In this document: positions 44,607-53,176 of the stretch, in pieces | How the letters are laid out: each line of letters begins with the position of its first letter | Numbering within the stretch: the stretch's first letter is position 1 | Assembly (NCBI RefSeq): GCF_000473045.1 | Contig: NZ_AXAY01000002.1 | Location: forward strand, 396,771 to 460,770 | DNA length: 64,000 nucleotides | DNA from: Bradyrhizobium sp. WSM3983 | GTDB lineage: Bacteria > Pseudomonadota > Alphaproteobacteria > Rhizobiales > Xanthobacteraceae | Direction of reading: 5' to 3' | Notes under the pieces: model-generated | Databases searched by the model: none | What the model was told of the DNA's origin: nothing | Seen by the model: the letters and a program-made list of their open reading frames with translations, nothing else | Translations under genes and position numbers: made by a program

Positions 44607-46010
44607 ATGTCAGCAGATCCAATTCACTACAAGTCGATCCTCGAACTCTCCGAGCTGTTCCGCCGAGGTGACCTTCTGCCGTCGAAAGTCACCGAGGCCA
44701 TGTTGAGCCGGATCGCAAATCTCGACGGCAAGTTCCACGTTTACGCCCTCGTCCTCGCCGAGCGCGCCATGGCGCAGGCGAAACGCTGTGACGCCGAGCT
44801 TGCCAAGGGGATCTGGCGGGGGCCGCTGCACGGCGTGCCGATCGGATTGAAGGATCTCTGCTACACCACCTTCGCGCCGACTGCCGGCGGCACCACGATC
44901 CACGCCAAGTTCGTCCCGGCCTTCAACGCAACCGTCGTGGACCGGCTCGAACACGCCGGTGCCGTTACGCTCGGCAAGCTGAAGATGACCGAGGGCGCGT
45001 ATACCAGTCACCATCCGAACGATCAGCCGCCGCTCAATCCCTGGGGCGTCGATTACTGGGTCGGTTCTTCCTCGAGCGGATCGGGCGTGGCGACCTCGGC
45101 GGGACTCTGCTTCGGCTCAATCGGCAGCGACACGGGGGGCTCGATACGGTTTCCGTCTGCAACCTGCGGGCTAACAGGAATCAAGCCGACCTGGGGACGT
45201 GTCAGCCGTCACGGCGTGTTTCCGCTGGCGGACTCCCTCGACCATGTAGGGCCGATGTGCCGGAGCGCGGCCGATGCCGCCGCGATACTTGGCGTCATCG
45301 CGGGCGCGGATGTGAATGATCCCACGGCCCTGCAGGCGCCGGTGCCGAACTATCTGGCTGGTATCGGTGACGGCATCCGGGGCGTACGGATCGGCGTGGA
45401 CCGCAGCTACATCCAGGACGGGATCGATCCGCAGGTGGTCGCTGCGTTGCTGGAAGCCGAACGCACGCTGGCAGCGCTCGGTGCCGACATCCGCGAGGTC
45501 AAGTTCCCGGCCTACGAGAAGCTTGTCAGCATGTGGATCCCGATGTGCTCGATCGAAACGGCGGAGGCGCACCTGGAGACCTATCAGTCGCGGGAATCGG
45601 AATACGGCCCCGATCTGGCGCAGCTGATCGAGCAGGGCAGGTCAATGAGCGGTATCTCGATAGCGCAGATCCATCATGAGCGACTGAAGTTTTGCGGCAG
45701 TCTCGCCGCATTGTTCGGCGATATCGACCTGCTGCTGATCCCCACAATGCCTGTGCCGATCCCGACGCTGACCAAGATGGGCGAATACGGTGCCGATCCG
45801 AACGTGCTGCTCAGTATCCTGCGCTTCACCGCAGTGTTCAACTTCTCGGGCAGCCCCACTGTCACGCTGCCGAACGGGATGGCGTCGGACGGCCTGCCGC
45901 TCAGCATGCAGTTGGTGGGTCCGCATCTGTCCGAGGATGTGCTTGCCCGCGCTGGTCATGCCTTCCAGTCGGTGACGGACTGGCATACCCGGCGCGCGCC
46001 CTTTGAATGA
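44607..46010 (+). CDS. Second amidase (amidase-signature family)
   Basis: The 467-residue paralogue of the first amidase keeps Lys82 in LKDL, cis-Ser155 in GSSSSGSG and Ser179 in DTGGSIRFPSA at the same positions. Differences lie in the substrate-side segments (CYTTFAPTAGGTT versus CWAKGAPAAHGMT), so substrate range probably differs. An in-frame extension to 44115 is the neighbouring gene read in another frame and is rejected. It is the last gene of the operon. Confidence 0.9.
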   Translation: MSADPIHYKSILELSELFRRGDLLPSKVTEAMLSRIANLDGKFHVYALVLAERAMAQAKRCDAELAKGIWRGPLHGVPIGLKDLCYTTFAPTAGGTTIHAKFVPAFNATVVDRLEHAGAVTLGKLKMTEGAYTSHHPNDQPPLNPWGVDYWVGSSSSGSGVATSAGLCFGSIGSDTGGSIRFPSATCGLTGIKPTWGRVSRHGVFPLADSLDHVGPMCRSAADAAAILGVIAGADVNDPTALQAPVPNYLAGIGDGIRGVRIGVDRSYIQDGIDPQVVAALLEAERTLAALGADIREVKFPAYEKLVSMWIPMCSIETAEAHLETYQSRESEYGPDLAQLIEQGRSMSGISIAQIHHERLKFCGSLAALFGDIDLLLIPTMPVPIPTLTKMGEYGADPNVLLSILRFTAVFNFSGSPTVTLPNGMASDGLPLSMQLVGPHLSEDVLARAGHAFQSVTDWHTRRAPFE

Positions 46011-46129
46011 ACGGGGTCACGGAATGACACCGAGAGGCGCGCGCAATCTCCTAGCCTGCGGAGTCGCCTGGAAGATAGGGCTCATTTAGCGAGTCCGAGA
46101 CGAAGTCGGGTGGTGAGCGCAGCAGTCAG

Positions 46130-46445
46130 TCGGCAACCGATATGGCTTGGTCGCAAATGGACGCAGTTTCGCGAACTGATAAGGAAATTGAACAAACCTT
46201 ATCAGTTGCCAATGCGGCTCATATGCACGCCTTCCCAGTGGGGTGTGCACTCGCTTTCTCGTGAATTTGACTCGTGTACCGAATATCCGAAAACGCGGTT
46301 TCAGCTGTTGTTCATACATATGGACCGGGAAGATCCCGGCCGCGGAAGCTCGGTCGGTCCAAAGATGGACTGGAGCGAGAACTCAAGTGTTTCAGATGGT
46401 TAGAGGGCGGCGTGTGCACGACGTGTGCACCAGGAGATCAAGAAA
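46130..46445. repeat. ~300-bp repeat containing an ACTGATAAGG inverted repeat
   Basis: ACTGATAAGG (46175-46184) faces CCTTATCAGT (46197-46206). The flanks TTGGTCGCAAATGGACGCAG and GTGTGCACCAGGAGATCAAG match the copy at 23490-23800 in the same order and orientation. No gene is shared. Confidence 0.65.
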
Positions 46446-46627
46446 AATCTATTGAAGGCAGTGTCGGTGCTTGGTGATCCCGACCCCGCAGAAGCCTGGG
46501 TGGTCTATAGGGAGCAGCGGCGCAAATCAGCGAAATGGCTTTGCGCATCGTTGGCGAAGACATACGCTGCACGTTCCGACAATGAGCCCAGCGCGCCGAA
46601 GGGGCGCGGGGAAGGCAAGGATCCATC

Positions 46628-47653
46628 ATGGTTTCGCAATCCGTATTGCCGCGCCGCAGGCTTGGCCGGACCGAACTTCAAGTCTCCATCCTCGGGTTCG
46701 GAACTGCGCCGCTCGGCGATCTCTTCCTTGAACTCGACGATCACAAGGCGATTGCCGCCGCAAGCCGCGCCTTTGAGCTCGGCGTCAACTTGGTCGATAC
46801 ATCGCCGCATTACGGCAACGGTCTGTCCGAGCACCGCTGCGGAACTGCGCTCCGGCGGGTGAAGCGTCAAGATGTGGTCCTCTGCACCAAGACCGGCCGC
46901 TAGATGGATCCGTTTCACCTGCCGGAGACCCGGTCGGGCTTTGTCGGCTGACAGCCGCACCGGGCCGTCGTCGATTATTCCTACGACGGGACAATGCGCT
47001 CGGTTGAGCAGTCGCTGCTGCGGCTCGGCACCGGCAGGGTCGATCTGCTTCTGATCCACGATGTCGATGTCTGGACCCATGGCAAGGACGCGATCGAGGA
47101 CCGGTTTCGTGAAGCGATGACCGGTGCCTATGTGGCGCTCGACAAGCTTCGTAGCGAGGGCGTGGTCTCAGGAATAGGCATCGGCGTCAATGAAGCCGAG
47201 ATGTGCGTGCGCTTTGCGCAGGCCGGGACCTTCGACGTGATGCTGCTCGCCGGGCGTTACTCGCTCTTGGAGCAACCCGCGCTGGAGGAGTTCACGCCGT
47301 TGGCGCTGAAACAGGGTATCGCCGTTCTGCTCGGCGGTGTCTTCAATTCCGGTATCCTGGCGACGGGTCCCGTCGCTGGCGCGAAGTACAATTACCAGGA
47401 CGCCCCACCTCACATCTTGGCGAGAGTTGCCGAGATCCAGCGCATCTGCACAGCGCATGGCATCGCTCTGCCGACGGCTGCATTGCATTTTGCGCTCGGC
47501 CATCCGGCGGTGGCGAGCGTGGTCCTGGGAGCGCATAACCCCGCGGAGGTCGAGCGCAACGTGGCGGCGCTTACGACCAGCGTGCCCACCGCATTGTGGG
47601 CCGATCTGAAGGCTGCGCGCTTGCTCGAGGCAGACGCGCCTGTGCCGGTGTAA
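46628..47653 (+). pseudogene. Aldo/keto reductase pseudogene with two in-frame stops
   Basis: One continuous frame of 341 codons reads RRLGRTELQVSILGFGTAPLG, then VNLVDTSPHYGNGLSE with the catalytic Tyr and VVLCTKTGR. It is interrupted by TAG at 46901-46903 and TGA at 46949-46951. It then resumes with VVDYSYDGTMRSVEQSL and runs to a normal C-terminus. It matches the D-threo-aldose dehydrogenase branch of aldo/keto reductases. The second part has its own ATG at 46994 but lacks the active site. The gene is therefore inactive unless the stops are read through. Confidence 0.82.
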
Positions 47654-47669
47654 GCCGGTCGCGCGCCAC

Positions 47670-48182
47670 CTACTTGCCCGCGCCGGTCGTCGCCCGCTGA
47701 CGATGTAGCGCTCGAGGAAGATGCCAATCAGGACGAGGGGCGCGATTGCAGCCGTCGACAATGCCGCCATCGACCACCAGTTGATGCCCTGCGAGCCGGT
47801 CTGGCTCGCGACCATCACAGGCAGAGTCTTGGCGTCGGTGCTGGTGAGCCGCGCCGCGAAGAAATACTCGTTCCAGCACAACACCAGCGAGAGAATGAAG
47901 GCCGCCGCCATACCAGGAAAGGCTAGCGGCAGGATGATGCGCAGAAACGCGCCCCAGGTCGACAGGCCGTCGACGAAGGTAGCTTCGTCGAGTTCGATCG
48001 GGATCGAGTTGAATTGGTCGCGCATGATCCAGATGACGATCAGCAGCACCGTCAACGTATAGAGCAGGATCAGGCCGAAGCTCGTGTCGAGCAGCACCAG
48101 GGCTTTGTAGAGTACGAGAAACGGCAGCGCGAGCACGATCGGCGGCAGTATCAACTGCGACATGAAGAAGAACAGGATAGCC
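47670..48182 (-). pseudogene. Truncated sugar ABC permease (MalG type)
   Basis: The minus strand reads FFMSQLILPPIVLALPFLVLY, then the EAA loop EATFVDGLSTWGAFLRI and NWWSMAALSTAAIAPLVLI, the C-terminal half of a carbohydrate ABC permease. The N-terminal half is missing at the junction with the cyclase gene (48183). Near the end, a one-base loss after ERYIV shifts the frame. In the other register TTGAGK and TAG at 47670-47672 restore the expected C-terminus. Confidence 0.75.
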
Positions 48183-49973
48183 TCACCCGTTCCACCCCGC
48201 CTTACGCAAACCTTCAATGAGGTGAGCGTGGTCTTCTGGCCGAAACCACGGAGCTCTGTTGCGGACATACATATCTAATGCCCCCGCTGCGCGCGAGACG
48301 GCCTTTTCCAGCTCTTCCTTCGCTTCCGTTGTGCGGCCAAGCTGGCCCAGCGCCGCCGCGGACCAGCGGTAGATCATCGGAAAATCGGGATACGACCGGA
48401 TCAGACGTTTTGCGGCCTCAATCGAAGCCTCGTATTCGCCGCAGAAATATAGACCGCAGGCAACGTGTAACAAGCGGACTGCCAGATAGGGGTCGCGGGG
48501 ATCGAGCCTGATACACGCGTCGAGAGCCGTGACCCCCTCCTTGGGTCGTCCGGCAAAGATCAGCGTTGCGCCTCGATGGCCATGAGCGATCGCCAGATTT
48601 GGACTCATGGAGAGAGCACGCTCGATCTCCGCCAGCGCATCGTCAGCCTCGCCGCGTGCCTGCAAGGCCCAGCCAAGGCACGAACGGGCTTCCGCATCGG
48701 CACCATCGAGCGCGACCGCCCGTCGGGCCAGGGCCTCCGCCGAGCGTTGCGCGTCTGGCAAGCTTATCTTCTGGTAGAGCGCGGCCGCTTGCAGCTGGTA
48801 CAGAGCGAGCGCGCTGTAGCTGCCGCCAAAGGTCGGGTCGACATCGATCGCCTGTCTGAAGAATTTCTCTGCGGTCTCATCGTCGTCTGCGGTCGCTTTG
48901 CTTAGATGCCACAGGCCGCGCTGATAGGCTGCCCAAGCATCGAGGCTCCCCGGCGGCCTGCGCATGGCGCGTCGGAGCTCGGCATCTGCAATGGCGGGGG
49001 CGAGCGCAGTCGTCAGCGCTTCGGTAAGCTCATCCTGCACCGCGAAAACATCCGCGAGATCGCGGTCGTAGCGCTCGGCCCATACATGATTGCTGGTCGC
49101 CGCCTCTATGAGCTGCGCGGTCACGCGGATCCGGCTGCCTGCCTTGCGCACGCTACCTTCAAGCACGTAGCGGACGCCGAGCTCGCGCCCGACTTGTCTT
49201 ACATCAACTGCTCGCCCTTTGTAAGTGAACGACGAGTTCCGCGCGATGACGAACAGCGAGGGATAGCGCGATAGTGCCGTGATCACATCTTCGGCTATAC
49301 CGTCGGAGACGAATTCCTGCTCGGGGTCGCGGCTCATATTGGTCAGCGGCAGCACGGCGACAGACGGCTTGTCAGGCAACGCGAGCGCCGGAATCTCGCG
49401 TTTGGGCGTCGTAGTCCGCGGGCCCGGGTCGATGATGATACGGTAAACGTGAACAGGCCGGGCGATGTTCTTCAGAGTTTGCTCACCCGCTTCCTCAACA
49501 TCGAACGGCACCTTGTCGCGCGCGTGATTGAAGACAGTCTGAGAGATACAGATGCCGCCGGGTTCGGCGATGCTCTCGAGCCGGGCCGCAATGTTGACGC
49601 CGTCTCCAAAGATGTCATGGGCCTCGGCGATGATATCGCCGATATTGAGCCCCACACGGAAGAGAATGCGCCTGTCTTCCGCGTCGTCGCAGGTAAGTTC
49701 GTTGATGCGGGACTGGAACTGCATGGCAGCCCGCACCGCTTCGACCGCACTTGGAAACTCAGCCAAAAACCCGTCGCCGGTGTGCTTCACGATGCGGCCG
49801 CCGTGCTGCGCAATTGCGGGCTCGACACCTCCGGCGAGGAGTGCCGTCAGCTTGGCGTGCGTTGCCTCTTCGTCATTGTGCATGAGCCGAGAGTAGCCAG
49901 CCACGTCGGCGGCCAAGATCGCCGATAATCTACGCTCGACTCGGACCCGCTCTTGCACCATGGCCCGCACCAT
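48183..49973 (-). CDS. Class III adenylate/guanylate cyclase with TPR repeats
   Basis: The 596-residue protein has a class III cyclase domain (about 12-180: LAADVAGYSRLM with a metal-binding Asp, HTGDGFLAEF with the second, GVNIAARLE). A FlgO/TolB-like segment follows (about 203-330: KPSVAVLPLTNMSRDP). A TPR region closes the protein (about 365-590). It probably makes cAMP in response to partner proteins. This architecture is common in rhizobia. ATG 49973 is annotated. A second ATG four codons on is equally possible. Its 3' end abuts the permease relic. Confidence 0.88.
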   Translation of the reverse strand: MVRAMVQERVRVERRLSAILAADVAGYSRLMHNDEEATHAKLTALLAGGVEPAIAQHGGRIVKHTGDGFLAEFPSAVEAVRAAMQFQSRINELTCDDAEDRRILFRVGLNIGDIIAEAHDIFGDGVNIAARLESIAEPGGICISQTVFNHARDKVPFDVEEAGEQTLKNIARPVHVYRIIIDPGPRTTTPKREIPALALPDKPSVAVLPLTNMSRDPEQEFVSDGIAEDVITALSRYPSLFVIARNSSFTYKGRAVDVRQVGRELGVRYVLEGSVRKAGSRIRVTAQLIEAATSNHVWAERYDRDLADVFAVQDELTEALTTALAPAIADAELRRAMRRPPGSLDAWAAYQRGLWHLSKATADDDETAEKFFRQAIDVDPTFGGSYSALALYQLQAAALYQKISLPDAQRSAEALARRAVALDGADAEARSCLGWALQARGEADDALAEIERALSMSPNLAIAHGHRGATLIFAGRPKEGVTALDACIRLDPRDPYLAVRLLHVACGLYFCGEYEASIEAAKRLIRSYPDFPMIYRWSAAALGQLGRTTEAKEELEKAVSRAAGALDMYVRNRAPWFRPEDHAHLIEGLRKAGWNG

Positions 49974-50587
49974 GGCCCACCAACCAGCAACATTCTACGA
50001 TGGATCAGACTCCAGCGCCAAACGGGCTCTTACGGTCGTTGCGGCTGAGTCAAAAAGCGTCAGTCGCACTGACCGAGGTTTGTCTGGGATTTGGAAAGAG
50101 CGCGAATACGCGCCGTCCTATGCCGTCATCACAGTTTGGGTTACTGGCTTTGGTATCCAAGCGCTCGCAATCTTGAAAGCCGGAGACATTTATCCCTTTG
50201 ACAAAAGTGATCGTTCGTTGGCTACGCGGAAAGCGCATGGGCCGGTTCATGGTCCGGCAGCATCAGTTCTATGAGTTGCTTGACGATGCCCCGTCCCGGC
50301 TTTGCATCGCAATGGTGGCCAAAGGTCTGCTTGTGGGCCAATGGGCGGCATGCAGCGGGGATATTGATCTACGAACAGCAGCCCGCAGCCCGCTTCTTAT
50401 CGCCTTCGAACGTATTTACACCGTCGAACAGCCGCTTCCGCTTGGCCAGCCCGACAGAGGGCCGCTCGAGTTCTTTCGGCCTCAAGCAGAAAAGCGACAG
50501 CCAATCGGACCCTTTTCCGCGGCACCCCGAGACGTGTCAGCGTCGAGATCGTGATGCTAGATTTCCTTCTACCGATAGGAGGACGAC
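49974..50587. other. Gene-free stretch
   Basis: Frames of 60-130 codons overlap here in several registers but none has a recognisable domain or ribosome site. Confidence 0.45.
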
Positions 50588-50803
50588 ATGCCCGATAGCG
50601 TCTACAAGGTCATTGAACTGGTCGGCACCAGCACCGACTCATGGGAGAAGGCGGCCGCCAATGCGGTAGAGCAAGCTGCAAAATCGCTCCGAGATCTTCG
50701 CATTGCTGAGGTCGTCAAGCTCGATATGCAACTGGATGACAAGGGAAAAGTCGAAGCCTATCGCGCCAAGCTCAACGTATCGTTCAAGTTCGAGGGCTCC
50801 TGA
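50588..50803 (+). CDS. Dodecin family protein
   Basis: The 71-residue protein reads VYKVIELVGTSTDSWEKAAANAVEQAA, then SLRDLRIAEVVKLDMQLDD and YRAKLNVSFKFEG, matching dodecin along its full length. Dodecins form 12-mers that bind flavins and store or buffer them. The usual flavin-stacking Trp after LR is here LRIAEV, so binding may be altered. AGGAGG lies before ATG. Confidence 0.88.
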   Translation: MPDSVYKVIELVGTSTDSWEKAAANAVEQAAKSLRDLRIAEVVKLDMQLDDKGKVEAYRAKLNVSFKFEGS

Positions 50804-50986
50804 GCCTTAGCACCTCGCCCCCACTTGGGCGAGGATGGCTCATTTTGGGCGAGGATGCCTCATTGGAAAAGGCGCGTTGCGCGGTCAGCTCAACCGGACG
50901 CTGTGGCCCATCCCGGAAGTGGGCCCTAGTCCGACAGGGACCGGTATACTTTGATGCGAGGGCGCGTGTGGCGCGCGGTAGCCCCC

Positions 50987-51093
50987 ATGTACATGGTCAT
51001 TCGCAAGTATGCCAAGGTTCGTTCGGTAGCGGACGCCGCTCGTCGCGCCAAGAGCGGCGTCGGTGAGATCCTAAGGCAATCGCAGGGTGCCGC
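50987..51093 (+). pseudogene. 5' fragment of an ABM-type small protein
   Basis: The frame MYMVIRKYAKVRSVADAARRA…ILRQSQG resembles the start of antibiotic-biosynthesis-monooxygenase-like stress proteins. After about 35 codons it passes directly into transposase sequence, so the rest was lost to an insertion or deletion. Confidence 0.45.
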
Positions 51094-51342
51094 GCTCAGA
51101 TCTACGAGGGCGCCCGCGAAATGGCGCGTCAGATCGCAAGATCGTGGGAGGGGTCGGACCTCGCGCCGCCTCCGCAAGAAGATCGAGATGCTGTTCGCGC
51201 ACCTCAAGGCATTCTCAAACTCGACCGTTTGCGGTTACGAGGCCCAAATGGCGCGCGCGACGAGTTCACCCTCGCAGCCACCGCCCAGAACCTCCGCAAG
51301 ATGGCCAAGTTGATCCCGATGCAAACCCTCAAACCCGCGTAA
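51094..51342 (+). pseudogene. C-terminal fragment of an IS1182/IS5-type transposase
   Basis: One frame carries RKKIEMLFAHLK. A second frame carries ILKLDRLRLRGPNGARDEF and LAATAQNLRKMAKLIPM to TAA. Together they match the conserved C-terminus of IS1182-type transposases, with a frameshift between. The rest of the element is missing. Confidence 0.65.
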
Positions 51343-51664
51343 GGGTCAGCAAAGCCGTTCCGCACATTGACCGGCGCCAATACATCCGACTACTGGCACC
51401 TTTTTTCAACGAAATCGGACTCAAACCGACGTTTTCGTGCCCTCTCGAGAATTATCGTCCCAATCCGAGAACAGGGCGCAAGGTCTAACAGCAAGGGCCA
51501 GCTTGGCGACCTGAAGGCCAACGGCTTCGTCGCCGCAGGGAATTGTCCTGTATGGAACCAAGTGACCGGCCGTCCGTTGGGCGCTATTGGCCAGCGGAGA
51601 CGACGCGCTTTCGCGTCAACACGGCTTGATTTCTCGGCTCGGCCTCGGTCGCAGGGAAAGAGTC
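51343..51664. other. Gene-free stretch upstream of the oxidoreductase operon
   Basis: No gene is supported. It probably holds the promoter of the PaoABC-type operon but I see no clear boxes. Confidence 0.4.
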
Positions 51665-52156
51665 ATGGCTGATGCCGCAAATCAAGTTCCCGACCGCATT
51701 CCGATCAATCTTATCGTCAATGGCAACAGGCGCACTCTCGATGTCGTGCCCTGGACCACACTTCTGGACGCTCTGCGTGACCATCTCGCGCTGACCGGCA
51801 CCAAGAAGGGCTGCGACCACGGTCAATGCGGCGCCTGCACGGTGCTGGTGGACGGACGGCGGATCAATTCCTGCTTGACGCTCGCTGTCATGAAGGATGG
51901 CGCGGAGATCACAACCATCGAAGGTTTTGCCCGGGATGGGGCGCTGCATCCTCTGCAGCAGGCCTTCATCGACCACGACGCGTTCCAGTGCGGCTATTGC
52001 ACGCCGGGACAGATTTGTTCGGCGGCAGGCCTGCTCGCCGAAGGTCACGCCGGGGATGCAGATGAGATCCGGGAACTGATGAGCGGAAATCTCTGTCGCT
52101 GCGGCGCCTATCCAAACATCGTCGCAGCAATCCAGCAGGCAATGAGCCGGCCATGA
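51665..52156 (+). CDS. paoA: Aldehyde oxidoreductase 2Fe-2S subunit (PaoA type)
   Basis: The 163-residue protein has a plant-ferredoxin-type cluster (GCDHGQCGACTVLVDG … SCLTLAV) and a second cluster in the helical domain (CGYCTPGQICSAAG … NLCRCGAYPNI), the standard small subunit of xanthine-dehydrogenase-family enzymes. ATG 51665 is preferred over the in-frame upstream codons, which lie in noncoding-like sequence. No Tat signal is visible with this start, unlike E. coli PaoA. It overlaps the next gene by four bases (ATGA). Confidence 0.9.
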   Translation: MADAANQVPDRIPINLIVNGNRRTLDVVPWTTLLDALRDHLALTGTKKGCDHGQCGACTVLVDGRRINSCLTLAVMKDGAEITTIEGFARDGALHPLQQAFIDHDAFQCGYCTPGQICSAAGLLAEGHAGDADEIRELMSGNLCRCGAYPNIVAAIQQAMSRP

Positions 52157-53169
52157 TCAATTTCCAGTTTTCCCGGGCCAGAGATGTTGCCGATGCGATC
52201 CTCCTGCTCACCGGCCATCCCGGCGCCAAGCTCATTGCCGGCGGCACCAACCTGATCGACCTAATGAAGGAGAATGTCGAACAACCTTCCCGGCTGATCG
52301 ACATCTCCCGCCTGCCGCTCCGAACGATCGAGGAGACGGCCGACGGAGGACTGCGCGTCGGTGCTTTGGTGCCGAACTCGGGCCTTGCGTACGATCCGCT
52401 CATCGAGCAGCGCTATCCGCTGCTTGCCAGCGCCATCCTGGCCGGTGCCTCGGCCCAATTGCGTAACATGGCATCCGTCGGCGGTAACCTGATGCAACGA
52501 ACGCGTTGCGCCTATTTCTATGACACGGCGACGCCCTGCAACAAACGAACGCGCAGCAGCGGCTGCTCAGCGATTGACGGCCTCAACCGCAACCATGCGA
52601 TCCTTGGTGCGAGCAACTCCTGCATTGCGACTAATCCGTCGGACATGAGCGTGGCGCTGGCCGCGCTCGATGCGCTCGTGCATATCGCGGGCCCATCCGG
52701 CGAGCGCACGATGGCTCTGACCGATTTCCATCGGCTCCCCGGCGAAACGCCCGACATCGATACCAATCTCGAGGCGGATGAGATCATCACGGCGGTCGAA
52801 TTGCCGCCGCGCGGCTTTGCCAGCAACTACAGCTATCTCAAGATACGCGACCGGCTGTCTTATGCTTTTGCGCTGGTCTCGGTTGCTGCTGTGCTCGAAC
52901 TCGAGGGTAATGCGATCAGCGAAGCACGCGTGGCCCTTGGCGGCGTGGCCCACAAGCCATGGCGCAGCGCGGAGGCCGAAATGGCCTTGCGCGGCCAGGC
53001 GGCAACAGTGGAGCATTTCTCCCGCTTTGCGGATTCCCTACTGCAGGAAGCAAAGGCCCGTTCGCATAACGGCTTCAAGATCGAGCTCGCGCGCCGCGCC
53101 ATCGTTCGGACATTGATGCAGGCCGCAAGTGCCACACCGCAGTCGCAGGCGCACAAGAAGATCGCATGA
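52153..53169 (+). CDS. paoB: Aldehyde oxidoreductase FAD subunit (PaoB type)
   Basis: The 338-residue protein has FAD-binding motifs of the CO-dehydrogenase flavoprotein fold (KLIAGGTNLIDLMKE; NMASVGGNLMQRTRC). The cysteine-rich loop RCAYFYDTATPCNKR…GCSAI…NSC is characteristic of PaoB, which binds an extra 4Fe-4S cluster. It passes electrons between the iron-sulfur subunit and acceptor. It is coupled to both neighbours. Confidence 0.9.
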   Translation: MINFQFSRARDVADAILLLTGHPGAKLIAGGTNLIDLMKENVEQPSRLIDISRLPLRTIEETADGGLRVGALVPNSGLAYDPLIEQRYPLLASAILAGASAQLRNMASVGGNLMQRTRCAYFYDTATPCNKRTRSSGCSAIDGLNRNHAILGASNSCIATNPSDMSVALAALDALVHIAGPSGERTMALTDFHRLPGETPDIDTNLEADEIITAVELPPRGFASNYSYLKIRDRLSYAFALVSVAAVLELEGNAISEARVALGGVAHKPWRSAEAEMALRGQAATVEHFSRFADSLLQEAKARSHNGFKIELARRAIVRTLMQAASATPQSQAHKKIA

Positions 53170-53176
53170 GGCAGCC

